Assembly (NCBI GenBank): GCA_036509255.1
Contig: DATCFY010000033.1
Location: 1-64,000 of the forward strand
DNA length: 64,000 nt
Source of the DNA: RYN-230 sp036509255
Lineage (GTDB): Bacteria; Actinomycetota; Actinomycetes; Streptosporangiales; Streptosporangiaceae
Reading direction: 5' to 3'
In this document: one piece after another, positions 41,222-49,429 of the stretch
How positions within the stretch are numbered: the first letter of the stretch is position 1
How the letters are laid out: every line of letters starts with the position of its first letter
Position numbers and translations under genes: made by a program
The notes under the pieces: generated by a model
Database searches by the model: none
Told to the model about the DNA's origin: nothing
Seen by the model: the letters and a program-made list of their open reading frames with translations, nothing else

Positions 41222-42422
41222 CGGCCCGGCGCCGGGCGGCGGCGTCCCCGCCGTCGCTGGCGACTCCGCGGCGCCGGGCGACGACGCGTTCGGGGCCGAT
41301 ATCTTCGGCCGGCTGCCTGCCGCCGGGAACCTGGTCTTCTCCCCGGTCAGCATCGCGGCCGCGCTGCGCCTGGTGCTGCTCGGGGCCCGCGGCGAGACGG
41401 CGGCGCAGATCGCCGCGGCCCTGCACCTGGCCAGCCCGGACGACGCCCTCCCGGGCCTGCAGGCGGTCTCGGCCCTCCTGGGTGAGCTGGCCGCCGGTGA
41501 CCTGACCCTCCGCGCCCCGAACACCGTGTGGGCGCAGTCGGGCCTGCTGCTGGAACCCGGCTTCACCGCCGCGCTGGCGGCCGCGCCGGCCGTCGCGCTG
41601 CGCGGCGCCGACTTCCGCCAGGCCGCCGACCAGGCCCGGCAGGAGATCAACCAGTTCATCGCGGAGCAGACCGCGGGCAAGATCACCGGCCTGCTCAGCC
41701 CCGGGGTACTCGACGCCGCCACCAGGCTGGTGCTGGCCAGCGCGGTGTACCTGAAGGCCGCCTGGGCGCATCCGTTCCCGGCCGGCGCGACCCAGGACTC
41801 CCCCTTCTACCCGGACCCGGGCACCCAGGTCACCGCGACCACCATGCGGGTCCGGGCCAGGCTCCGCTACCTGCGTGGCGACGGCTACCAGGCGGTCGAG
41901 CTGCCCTACGCCGGCACCCGGCTCGCCATGGTGATCGTCCTCCCGGACGGCCCGCCCGGCCCGGGTTCCGCTGAGCCCGCCGGCGGCCCCGAGGGCCCCG
42001 CCGGCCTGCTGGCCCGGGACGCCCAGCCGGGCGGCCTGCGGGGCCTGCTGGCCGGGCTGGCGCCGCGCCAGGTCAGCCTGGCGCTGCCGCGCTTCACCGT
42101 GACGAGCGGGTTCGGGCTGCGCCCCGTGCTGGCGGGCCTGGGCATGGCGCAGGCCTTCAGCGCGGACGCGGACTTCAGCGGCATCACCACCGCGCAGCGG
42201 CTGCGCATCGACGAGGTGGTGCACCAGGCCTACATCGACGTGAACGAGGAAGGCACCGAGGCGGCCGCGGCCACCGCCGTGGTGGCGACGGCAATGGCCC
42301 GGTTTGTCGGCGAGCCGCCGGTGGAGCTGATCGTGGACCGCCCGTTCCTGTTCGCGATCACCGACCCCCGCAGCGGGTTGCCGTTGTTCCTCGGCCGGGT
42401 GACCAACCCCACCGCAGCCTGA
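41214..42422 (+). CDS. Serpin-family serine protease inhibitor
   Basis: A ~400-residue serpin. Core motifs include FSPVSIAAALRLVLLGARGETAAQIAAAL, NTVWAQSGLLLEPGFTAAL, LVLASAVYLKAAWAHPF and the C-terminal VDRPFLFAITD. The hinge of the reactive loop is EEGTEAAAATAVVATA, with small residues at P12-P9, the pattern of inhibitory serpins. Ungapped alignment to alpha-1-antitrypsin places P1 at the Met of TAMARF, but the segment after it is about five residues longer, so the site is approximate. There is no signal peptide, so it is probably cytosolic unless its start lies elsewhere. I chose TTG 41214; the next frame-open region lies inside the aminotransferase gene. Confidence 0.88.
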   Translation: MPSGPAPGGGVPAVAGDSAAPGDDAFGADIFGRLPAAGNLVFSPVSIAAALRLVLLGARGETAAQIAAALHLASPDDALPGLQAVSALLGELAAGDLTLRAPNTVWAQSGLLLEPGFTAALAAAPAVALRGADFRQAADQARQEINQFIAEQTAGKITGLLSPGVLDAATRLVLASAVYLKAAWAHPFPAGATQDSPFYPDPGTQVTATTMRVRARLRYLRGDGYQAVELPYAGTRLAMVIVLPDGPPGPGSAEPAGGPEGPAGLLARDAQPGGLRGLLAGLAPRQVSLALPRFTVTSGFGLRPVLAGLGMAQAFSADADFSGITTAQRLRIDEVVHQAYIDVNEEGTEAAAATAVVATAMARFVGEPPVELIVDRPFLFAITDPRSGLPLFLGRVTNPTAA

Positions 42423-42434
42423 CCGGACGCCGGG

Positions 42435-42472
42435 GCTGGGACTGGCGGCTGGGACTGGCGGCTGGGACTGGC
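42435..42472. repeat. 13-bp tandem repeat (3 copies) after the serpin gene
   Basis: Three copies of GCTGGGACTGGCG-like units with a 13-bp period lie beyond the serpin stop codon. The period is not a multiple of three and the repeat is non-coding. Confidence 0.85.
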
Positions 42473-42503
42473 CGCCGGTGTCCCTGGCTGCGACACTGGG
42501 CTT

Positions 42504-42857
42504 ATGCGACCAGACGGACTGCACCATGTCTCGCTCAACGTCCGTGACGTCCCGGCGGCGCTGGACTTCTACACGCGGGTGCTCGGCCTGACTGAGCGCA
42601 CCGACCGGCCCGACTTCAGCTTCGGCGGGGCCTGGCTCGACGCCGGGGGCCAGCAGATTCACCTCATCGAGGCGGATGTGCCGCCGTCGCTGGGACAGCA
42701 CTTCGCGCTGGCGGTGACCGACCTGGACCAGGCGGTGACCGAGCTGCGTGGCCTGGGGGTCCCGGTCACCGACCCGGTGAAGGTCGGCACGGGACGCCAG
42801 TCGTTCCTCGCGGACCCGGCCGGCAACCGGCTGGAACTGCAGGAGCCCGGATCCTGA
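42504..42857 (+). CDS. VOC (glyoxalase/bleomycin-resistance/dioxygenase) domain protein
   Basis: A 117-residue vicinal-oxygen-chelate protein with one beta-alpha-beta-beta-beta pair: LHHVSLNVRDVPAALDFYTRVLGL, HLIEADVPP, HFALAVTDLDQAVTELRGLGV, FLADPAGNRLEL. Putative metal residues are His7/8, His58 and the Glu near the end. The substrate is unknown. It begins 81 bp after the serpin stop. Confidence 0.82.
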   Translation: MRPDGLHHVSLNVRDVPAALDFYTRVLGLTERTDRPDFSFGGAWLDAGGQQIHLIEADVPPSLGQHFALAVTDLDQAVTELRGLGVPVTDPVKVGTGRQSFLADPAGNRLELQEPGS

Positions 42858-42911
42858 GCCCACGACCAGCTGAAACCGGCAAATCGGGACTGCCGGCGCT
42901 AGCCTGAGCCC

Positions 42912-43478
42912 GTGCTCCCCCTCCTCCTCGTCGCGGTCTCGGTTGGCCTGTCCAACCTGGCTGCGGCGATCGGTATCGGCTTCGGGGGCGTGACCGCGCG
43001 GACGCGTGTGCGGGTCGGGCTGGCCTTCGGTGTGTTCGAGGCGGGCATGCCGATCGTAGGCCTGGTCATCGGGGCCGGCCTGGCCAGCGGCATCGGCCAC
43101 CTGGCCCGTTGGATCGGCGCCGCCGTGCTGATCGCCGTCGGCCTTATCACGGTGATCCAGGCCTGGCGCCAGCCTGCGGAGCCCGCCCGCGGCGCGGGGA
43201 GTCCGGGCCAGCCGCATCCCACGGACAGCCTGGGGCGGCTGCTCATCAGCGCCTTCGCGCTCAGCCTGGACAACCTCGCGGCCGGCTTCGCGCTCGGCAC
43301 CCTGCACGTGGGCGTGGCCGAGGGAGCCATCGTCATCGGGGCGGTGAGCGTCGTGCTGTCGCTGGCCGGCCTGGAGCTGGGCGGCCGGATCGGCGCCCGG
43401 GCGGGCCGCCGTGGTGAGCAGATCGGCGGCGCGATCCTGGTCGGCGTGGGCGTGGCTCTGGCCGCCGGGGTCATCTGA
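42912..43478 (+). CDS. MntP-like manganese efflux pump
   Basis: A 188-residue protein with six hydrophobic segments in two related halves, each with an N/D motif: SVGLSNLAAAIGIGFGG and SAFALSLDNLAAGFALGTL. This matches the MntP (DUF204) family of manganese exporters, although the first half has Asn where Asp is common. GTG start. The stop codon lies inside the first unit of a 19-bp repeat. Substrate inferred from family. Confidence 0.78.
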   Translation: MLPLLLVAVSVGLSNLAAAIGIGFGGVTARTRVRVGLAFGVFEAGMPIVGLVIGAGLASGIGHLARWIGAAVLIAVGLITVIQAWRQPAEPARGAGSPGQPHPTDSLGRLLISAFALSLDNLAAGFALGTLHVGVAEGAIVIGAVSVVLSLAGLELGGRIGARAGRRGEQIGGAILVGVGVALAAGVI

Positions 43479-43516
43479 GGCCGCCGGGGTCATCTGAGGC
43501 CGCCGGGGTCAGCTGA
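43461..43516. repeat. 19-bp tandem repeat (3 copies) spanning the MntP-like stop codon
   Basis: Units at 43461-43479, 43480-43498 and 43499-43516 (last with one change) repeat GCCGCCGGGGTCATCTGAG. The duplication copied the gene's last codons and TGA into the intergenic region. Confidence 0.92.
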
Positions 43517-43533
43517 CCTCGGGGCCAGCCCGG

Positions 43534-43725
43534 TTACTCCGCCAGGCGGAGGGCCTGTTTCGGGCAGGACGCGACCGCGCTGCGGACCGCGCCGGCCAGC
43601 GCTGCGGGCACGTCAGCCGCCAGGATGTGCAGGTAGTCTTCGTCGTCCAGGTCGAAGACCTCCGGGGCCAGCCCGGCGCACACGCCGTTGGCCTCACACA
43701 GATCCCGGTCGACCGCCACCCGCAT
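43534..43725 (-). CDS. Small [3Fe-4S]-type ferredoxin
   Basis: A 63-residue ferredoxin: Cys10, Cys16 and Cys55 (RDLCEANGVCAGLAPEVF ... SCPKQAL) with Ala at the position of the fourth cysteine, as in ferredoxins that serve cytochrome P450s. ATG 43725 has GAGGAGG upstream. No P450 or ferredoxin reductase gene is adjacent, so its partner is elsewhere. Divergent from the methyltransferase gene at 43825. Confidence 0.87.
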   Translation of the reverse strand: MRVAVDRDLCEANGVCAGLAPEVFDLDDEDYLHILAADVPAALAGAVRSAVASCPKQALRLAE

Positions 43726-43824
43726 CCTGGTGCCTCCTCGCCCGCCACACCCGCCGCCGTACGCGTTTACGGTAGTACCGCAGCCGAGCCGGTCCCGGGC
43801 GCCCCGGGAGGAAAGGTGGAGGGA

Positions 43825-44484
43825 ATGACCACGGTCCCGGACGCGCCCCCGATGCCCGCCGCGCTGCGCCAGGCGGCCGAGGCGGCCAAGGGGTTCATGC
43901 CCCCCGAGGAAGGCCTGGCGCTGTACCGGACCGCGGCCGCCTACGCCCCGCGCGGGCCGGTGGCGGAGATCGGCACGTACTGCGGCAAGTCCACGATCTA
44001 CCTGGCCGCCGCGGCCCGCGAGGCGGACCAGCTCGTGGTCACGGTGGACCATCACCACGGCTCGGAAGAAAACCAGCCCGGCTGGGAGTACCACGACACC
44101 ACGCTGGTGGACAAGCGGACCGGGCGTCTCGACACGCTGCCGCACTTCCGTGCCACCCTCGCCGCGGCTGGCCTGGAGTCCCAGGTCATCGCCGTGGTGG
44201 GCCGGTCCGCCCAGGTCGCGGCGCTGTGGCGGACGCCGCTGGGCATGCTGTTCATCGACGGCGGCCACACCGACGCCGCGGCCCAGGCGGACTACGCGAA
44301 CTGGTCGCCCTGGGTCGCCCGCGGCGGCGCGCTGGCCATCCACGACGTGTTCCCTGACCCGGCCGACGGCGGCCAGGCCCCTTACCGGATCTACCAGCGG
44401 GCCCTCGGGTCCGGGCAGTTCGCCGAGGTAGCCGTCTACGGATCGTTGCGGGTCCTGGAGCGCACCACCGGCGGTCCTGGCTGA
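43825..44484 (+). CDS. Class I SAM-dependent methyltransferase
   Basis: A 219-residue methyltransferase-like protein. GPVAEIGTYCGKSTIYLAAAAREA is the SAM-binding motif, VVTVDHHHGSEENQPGWEYHD follows, and LGMLFIDGGHTDAAAQADYANWSPWV resembles the metal- and acceptor-binding part of sugar or catechol O-methyltransferases (CmcI-like). ATG 43825 follows GTGGAGGG. It converges with the toroid gene and probably belongs to the sugar-modification cluster that follows. Confidence 0.82.
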   Translation: MTTVPDAPPMPAALRQAAEAAKGFMPPEEGLALYRTAAAYAPRGPVAEIGTYCGKSTIYLAAAAREADQLVVTVDHHHGSEENQPGWEYHDTTLVDKRTGRLDTLPHFRATLAAAGLESQVIAVVGRSAQVAALWRTPLGMLFIDGGHTDAAAQADYANWSPWVARGGALAIHDVFPDPADGGQAPYRIYQRALGSGQFAEVAVYGSLRVLERTTGGPG

Positions 44485-44546
44485 CCGCCGCGGCCCAGAT
44501 CCGTGGATCAGCCACCCAGCCCCAGCGAGCCAGCCCGTCTGCGGGA

Positions 44547-44596
44547 CGTGGATGAAGATCTGGTGCAGTCAGGACTGCACCAGATCTTCATCCACG
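44547..44596. terminator. 50-bp near-perfect palindrome between convergent genes
   Basis: Arms 44547-44570 and 44573-44596 are perfect 24-bp complements with a 2-nt centre. Located between two converging genes, 63 bp after one stop and 61 bp before the other. Probably a bidirectional terminator. Confidence 0.75.
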
Positions 44597-44656
44597 CCTC
44601 AGTCGTGCCCGGGGCGCCGCATCCAGGGTCACGGTGGCGAACACAGATCCCGGGGG

Positions 44657-45901
44657 TCACTCCGGTTGCGGGCAGCCGCAAGGTGCGTATTCCTCATCGA
44701 TCACGGCAGTCCCGGAAGCAACAGCAGCCCCGCCGTCGCCCGCCGCGCTGCCCCTCCCAGCACCGTCCGCCCCGCCTCCGGCCACGGCCGCCGTCACGTC
44801 CCGGAACAGGCCTGAGCCCGGCGTGGTCCGGGACAGGGCGTCCGCGGCCAGGATCATCGCGGCCGCGGTCCAGCTGCTCCGCTCGGCCGGGAAGTGTGCC
44901 TGGTTCACGTACTGCCAGCCGGTCCAGTACCCGCCGCTGGCGTCCCGCAGGTGCTGGACCTCCCCGAACACGCGAAGGGCCCGTTCCCGGTCCCCGATCG
45001 CGTCCAGCGCCATGACCAGCTCGCAGGTTTCCGCGCCGGTGACCCACGGCTCGTCGCTGACGCAGCGCACCCCCAGGCCGGGCACCACGAACTCAGCCCA
45101 CCCCGACTCGAGCCGGGCCTGGCCGGCCGTCCCGCGCAGCGGGCCGGCCAGCACCGGGTAGTACCAGTCCATCGAGAACTGGCTCTTGTCCGCGAACGCC
45201 CCGGGGTGGCAGGCCACCACGTGACCGAGCCGCCGGGCGGCCTGCTCCCAGTCCGGGTGCGGGTCGCCGGCCAGCCGGGCCAGCCGGGCCGCGCACACCA
45301 GGCTCTGGTAGGTGCTGGCGCACCCGGTCAGCAGCGCGTAGCGGGCCGGGGTCCCGTCCGCCGTCCGCTGCCAGACGATCTCGCCGCGCGGGAGCTGCAG
45401 GTCGAGCACGAACCCGATCGCGCGGCGCACGACCGGCCACATCTCGGCCAGGAACCCGGTGTCCCCGGTGAGCTGGAACTCGTGCCAGGTCCCGACCGCG
45501 ACGTAGGCGGCCTGATTGCTTTCGGCCGCCGCGTCGGTGACGACGCCGGCCTCGGTCCGTTTCGGCCATGACCCGTCGGCGCGCTGGGTGTCGCGGAGCC
45601 AGCCGTAGGCCCGCCGGGCCGGCCCGGACAGCCCGCACACGGACAGGGCCATCGCGCACTCGACGTGGTCCCAGGCGTCGGTGTGCCCGTCCGGCCAGCT
45701 GATCGCGCCGCACGGCTCCTGCCGGTCGGCGATGTGCTCGGCGGTGGCCAGGACTTCGGTCGCGGTCAGCACGTCCGGCAGTTCGGGCACCCCGGAACTG
45801 CGGGCCGTAGTGCCTTGGGAACGGTGCGCAGCCATAGCAGGGCCGGGGGGCTGGAGCTGGCCATCGCTCACCGAGCCGGCCAGGAAGTCAGGCGATGGCA
45901 T
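44657..45901 (-). CDS. Alpha/alpha-toroid protein (prenyltransferase/terpene-cyclase-like or glycoside-hydrolase-like)
   Basis: A 414-residue helical repeat protein. Segments such as RRAYGWLRDTQRADGSW carry a QW-like motif (QxxDGSW) of terpene cyclases and prenyltransferase beta subunits, and WPDGHTDAWDHVECAMAL, SNQAAYVAVGTWHEFQLTGD and SMDWYYPVLAGPL fit an alpha/alpha barrel. It has no DxDD or DxDTE motif, so cyclase activity is unlikely; a carbohydrate-active toroid is an alternative. ATG 45901 overlaps the upstream methyltransferase stop by 14 bp, so it is the third gene of a GT4-methyltransferase-toroid operon. Confidence 0.7.
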   Translation of the reverse strand: MPSPDFLAGSVSDGQLQPPGPAMAAHRSQGTTARSSGVPELPDVLTATEVLATAEHIADRQEPCGAISWPDGHTDAWDHVECAMALSVCGLSGPARRAYGWLRDTQRADGSWPKRTEAGVVTDAAAESNQAAYVAVGTWHEFQLTGDTGFLAEMWPVVRRAIGFVLDLQLPRGEIVWQRTADGTPARYALLTGCASTYQSLVCAARLARLAGDPHPDWEQAARRLGHVVACHPGAFADKSQFSMDWYYPVLAGPLRGTAGQARLESGWAEFVVPGLGVRCVSDEPWVTGAETCELVMALDAIGDRERALRVFGEVQHLRDASGGYWTGWQYVNQAHFPAERSSWTAAAMILAADALSRTTPGSGLFRDVTAAVAGGGADGAGRGSAAGDGGAAVASGTAVIDEEYAPCGCPQPE

Positions 45902-46700
45902 GCGCCCGCTCAGCCGTGTCGCCGGTGCGGACCGCCGCCGTGCCCCCGGAAAAACAGGCCGCCGCGCCTTCGGCAGAACCGGCGCCGGCGGGCGGCTTCA
46001 CCGCGTAGATGACGACGCTCTTGCCGATCAGCGGGTTCAGCGCCCGCTCCGCCAGCCGGGTCACGGCCGGCTTCTTCATGATGTCCCACACCAGCAGCTT
46101 GTGATACGTCCGGGCCAGCGGGTGATCGTCGTCGTGCACGCCGACCGCGCACTTCAGCCACCAGTACGGCGAGTGCAGGCCGTGCGCGTGATGGTGCCCG
46201 CCGACCTGCAGCCCGGCCTGGGCCAGCTTGGTCTCCATCTCGGCCCGGGTGTAGATCCGCACGTGGCCGCCTGGGACATTGTGGTAGTCGTCGGACAGCC
46301 GCCAGCAGATCCGCTCCGGCAGCCAGGCGGGCACGGTCACAGCCACCTGGCCGCCCGGCCGGAGCACCCGGGCGATCTCCCGCAGCGCCCGCCGGTCGTC
46401 CGGGATGTGCTCGAGCACCTCGGCCGCGATCACCCGGTCGAACGCGCCGTCAGGGAACGGCATCCGGGTCGCGTCGCCGCGCACGGTCCGGGCGTCGGCG
46501 CCGGCCGGGACCTCACCCGCGGCCGCCATCGCCCCCGCCATGTCCCTGACCCCGCGCAGTTCGGCCTCGTCCGCGTCCAGGGCCACGACGGACGCGCCGC
46601 GGCGCAGCGCCTCGAACGCGTGCCGTCCCGCACCACAGCCCAGGTCGAGCAGCCGGTCACCAGCCCCGGCTGGCAGCCGGCTGAAGTCGACGGTCAGCAT
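45888..46700 (-). CDS. Class I SAM-dependent methyltransferase
   Basis: A 270-residue methyltransferase. DRLLDLGCGAGRHAFEALRRGASVVALDAD is motif I/II, FDRVIAAEVLEHIPDDRRALREIARVLRPGGQVAVTVPAW covers motifs II-III. A distal region rich in His, Trp and Tyr (YWWLKCAVGVHDDDHPLARTYHKLL) is likely the acceptor pocket or a membrane-associating helix. The first codons overlap the glycosyltransferase gene by 7 bp. Probable role: methylating a glycan or lipid-linked sugar made by the cluster. Confidence 0.87.
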   Translation of the reverse strand: MLTVDFSRLPAGAGDRLLDLGCGAGRHAFEALRRGASVVALDADEAELRGVRDMAGAMAAAGEVPAGADARTVRGDATRMPFPDGAFDRVIAAEVLEHIPDDRRALREIARVLRPGGQVAVTVPAWLPERICWRLSDDYHNVPGGHVRIYTRAEMETKLAQAGLQVGGHHHAHGLHSPYWWLKCAVGVHDDDHPLARTYHKLLVWDIMKKPAVTRLAERALNPLIGKSVVIYAVKPPAGAGSAEGAAACFSGGTAAVRTGDTAERAHAIA

Positions 46701-48013
46701 GACCGGTCCTCGTTGCGGAAAGAAAGGGGAGCACGCGCGGCGCCGGGCGTGGCGGGAAAGCGCGCCATCGCGTCGCGGTACTGCTCCACCGTGGCCCGGG
46801 CGACCGCCGGCCAGGCGAACCGCTCCTGCGCCCGCTGCCAGGCCGCGGCGCCGAGCCGGGCGCGCTCGGCGGGGGAGTCGAGCAGCTCGCGCAGCGCGGC
46901 GGTGAGCTGCTCGGGGTTCCCCGGTTCCACGAGGACCGCGGCGTCGCCCGTGACCTCGGGGAGCGCCCCGGTGCGGCTGGCAATGAGCGGCGTCCCCGAG
47001 GCCATGTGCTCAACGGCCGGCAACGAAAACCCCTCATAGAGCGAGGGGACCACCGCGATCTCGGCACTCGCGCACAACTGGGACAATTCGGTATCGCTGA
47101 TTCCGTGCACGAACCGGACCCGGTCCCCGAGGGCAAGGTCGCTGACCAGCTTCTCGGTCGGTCCCCCGGCGGCGGGCTTGCCGACCACGATGAGCTGGGC
47201 CTCGCGCTCCACGGTGATCTTGGCGAAGGCCTGGAGCAGCGTGGATATCCCCTTGAGCGGGGAGTCGGCGCTGGCCACGGCCACGATCCGGCCCGGGACC
47301 CGCGGAGCCTCCCGGGGGTGGAACAGCCGGGTGTCCACGCCCAGCGGGATCACGTGCACGTCGGCCGGGTCGACCCGGAAGTCCCGGCAGATGTCGGCCC
47401 TGGAGGCCTGCGAGGCGGTGAGGACCGGCCCCACCCGGCGCGCCACCCGGCCCTGCATCCGGACGAAGGAGTACCAGCGCCACTTGCCGACCCGGGCCCA
47501 GCCGCGGGAGGAGTCCAGCTCGATCCGCCGGTCCACGCTGATCGGGTGGTGGATGCTGGTCACCAGGGGCAGCCCGAGCCGGGCCAGGCCGAGCAGCCCG
47601 TAGGCCAGCACCTGGTTGTCGTGGACCAGGTCGAAGTCGGCCGCCCGGCCGCGCAGCGTGCGCAGGGCCCGCAGGCTGAACGTGAGCGGCTCAGGGAAGG
47701 CGCCGGTCTTCATGGCGCCGAATTCCAGCACGTCGATCCAGTCCCGGTACTCCGACAGCTTGGGGGTGCGGAACGGGTCGTCGTCGGCGTACAGGTCCAG
47801 GCTGGGCAGCTCACGGAGCACCGGGCCCGGCTCCAGCTCGGGATAGGGCTGGCCGGAGAACACCTCGACGTGGTGCCCGAGCGCGGCCAGCTCGCGGGAC
47901 AGGTGACGCAGGTAGATGCCCTGGCCGCCGCAGTGCGGCTTGCTGCGGTAGGACAGCAGCGCGACCCGCAGCGGCCGGCTCGTGCTCGGTCCGGTGCTCA
48001 TCCCCGTGCTCAT
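46694..48013 (-). CDS. Glycosyltransferase family 4
   Basis: A ~439-residue GT-B enzyme. HCGGQGIYLRHLSRELAALGHHVEVFSG is the acceptor-side glycine loop. VHVIPLGVDTRLF, FVHGISDTELSQLCASAEIAVVPSLYEGFSLPAVEHMASGTPLIAS carry the GT4 EX7E-type nucleotide-sugar site, with the E in YEGFSLPAVE. ATG 48013 is chosen, with GAGAGG 14 nt upstream; the first residues contain an MSTG duplication. It heads the operon GT4-methyltransferase-toroid. Confidence 0.88.
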   Translation of the reverse strand: MSTGMSTGPSTSRPLRVALLSYRSKPHCGGQGIYLRHLSRELAALGHHVEVFSGQPYPELEPGPVLRELPSLDLYADDDPFRTPKLSEYRDWIDVLEFGAMKTGAFPEPLTFSLRALRTLRGRAADFDLVHDNQVLAYGLLGLARLGLPLVTSIHHPISVDRRIELDSSRGWARVGKWRWYSFVRMQGRVARRVGPVLTASQASRADICRDFRVDPADVHVIPLGVDTRLFHPREAPRVPGRIVAVASADSPLKGISTLLQAFAKITVEREAQLIVVGKPAAGGPTEKLVSDLALGDRVRFVHGISDTELSQLCASAEIAVVPSLYEGFSLPAVEHMASGTPLIASRTGALPEVTGDAAVLVEPGNPEQLTAALRELLDSPAERARLGAAAWQRAQERFAWPAVARATVEQYRDAMARFPATPGAARAPLSFRNEDRSC

Positions 48014-48322
48014 CAGGCAGGTACGCACCTCTCGGTAGCCACTAGCTGTCCGGCTTGTGCGGCATTGGCAGGCTGTCTGCCGGGTTGCGGGGATCCGCCC
48101 GCTGTCCGCCCGGGCTCGCCCGCGTGGCCTGTTAAGCAGCGAACATTACCATCGGGTACACCACCCGCCGGGAGCCGGGACGCCGCGTCCGCCACGGCCC
48201 GCGAACCGGCCGCGCCCACGGCGGTAAGCTGCGCCGACGTACCCTGAGGTGGCACGAGCTGAGCCGGTGTGCCCGGTCGTGTCGGCAGATGGCCAGATCG
48301 TGAGTGTGGCTCGCGGGGCCCG

Positions 48323-49387
48323 ATGGCCCGGTTCGCCAGGACGGAGGCTCCGCTGACGAGGCGCGCACTGATCACCGGGATCACCGGGCAGGACGGCTCG
48401 TACCTGGCCGAATACCTGCTGACGCAGGGTTATGAGGTGTGGGGGCTGGTCCGGGGGCAGTCCAACCCCCGGGTGCGGGGCCTCCGCCAGCTGCTCGGCG
48501 ACATCCGGCTGGTCCGCGGCGACCTGCTCGATCAGGGCAGCCTGATCTCGGCGGTGGAGAAGGCCCAGCCGGACGAGGTCTACAACCTGGCCGCGATCTC
48601 CTACGTGCCCATGTCCTGGCAGCAGGCCGAGCTGACCGGCGAGGTGACCGGCCTGGGTGTGCTCCGGGTGCTGGAGGCGATCCGGGTGTGCAGCGGGATC
48701 AGCGGGTCGCGCACGCCGCGGGGCAGCCAGATCCGCTTCTACCAGGCGTCCTCGTCGGAGATGTTCGGCCAGGTCCGGGAGAGCCCGCAGACTGAGCAGA
48801 CCCCGTTCCACCCGCGCAGCCCGTACGGGGTGGCCAAGGCCTACGGGCACCACCTGACCCAGAATTACCGCGAGTCGTACGGGATGTTCGCGGTGTCCGG
48901 GATCCTGTTCAATCACGAGTCGCCGCGCCGGGGTGCGGAGTTCGTCAGCCGCAAGGTGTCCCTCGGCGTCGCCAAGATCAAGCTGGGCCACGAGCGGCAG
49001 CTGCGGCTGGGCACCTTGTGGTCGCGCCGGGACTGGGGGTTCGCCGGGGACTACGTCCGGGCTATGCAGCTGATGCTGGGCCAGGACGAGCCCGAGGACT
49101 ACGTGGTCGGCACCGGGGTCACGCACAGCGTCGAGGAACTGGTCGAGCGGGCGTTCGCGGTGGCCGGGCTGGACTGGCGGGAGCACATCACGGTGGACGC
49201 GGCGTTCGTCCGCCCGGCCGAGGTGGACCAGCTGTGCGCGGACCCGGCCAAGGCCGCGGCGCGGCTCGGCTGGGAACCCAAGGTGGGCTTCGACGAGCTG
49301 ATCACGATGATGGTGGAGTCGGACCTGAAGCTGCTGTCCGGGCCGGGCGGGCATGAGGACGACTCGTTCGGGCCGGACTCCTGGTAG
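48323..49387 (+). CDS. gmd: GDP-mannose 4,6-dehydratase
   Basis: A 354-residue extended SDR. ALITGITGQDGSYLAEYLLTQGYEVWGLVRG is the NADP-binding start, YQASSSEMFGQVRESPQTEQTPFHPRSPYGVAKAYGHH contains the Ser/Glu and YxxxK active site, and FNHESPRRGAEFVSRKVSLGVAKIKLG is characteristic of Gmd. It makes GDP-4-keto-6-deoxymannose, the precursor of GDP-fucose, GDP-rhamnose and other deoxy-sugars. No reductase or epimerase for those is adjacent. Divergent from the GT4 operon, so sugar supply is coordinated with transfer and methylation. Confidence 0.93.
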   Translation: MARFARTEAPLTRRALITGITGQDGSYLAEYLLTQGYEVWGLVRGQSNPRVRGLRQLLGDIRLVRGDLLDQGSLISAVEKAQPDEVYNLAAISYVPMSWQQAELTGEVTGLGVLRVLEAIRVCSGISGSRTPRGSQIRFYQASSSEMFGQVRESPQTEQTPFHPRSPYGVAKAYGHHLTQNYRESYGMFAVSGILFNHESPRRGAEFVSRKVSLGVAKIKLGHERQLRLGTLWSRRDWGFAGDYVRAMQLMLGQDEPEDYVVGTGVTHSVEELVERAFAVAGLDWREHITVDAAFVRPAEVDQLCADPAKAAARLGWEPKVGFDELITMMVESDLKLLSGPGGHEDDSFGPDSW

Positions 49388-49429
49388 CCGGGGCCCGGGC
49401 CGTAGCCCGGCAGCGGGAACGGAGCGCTG

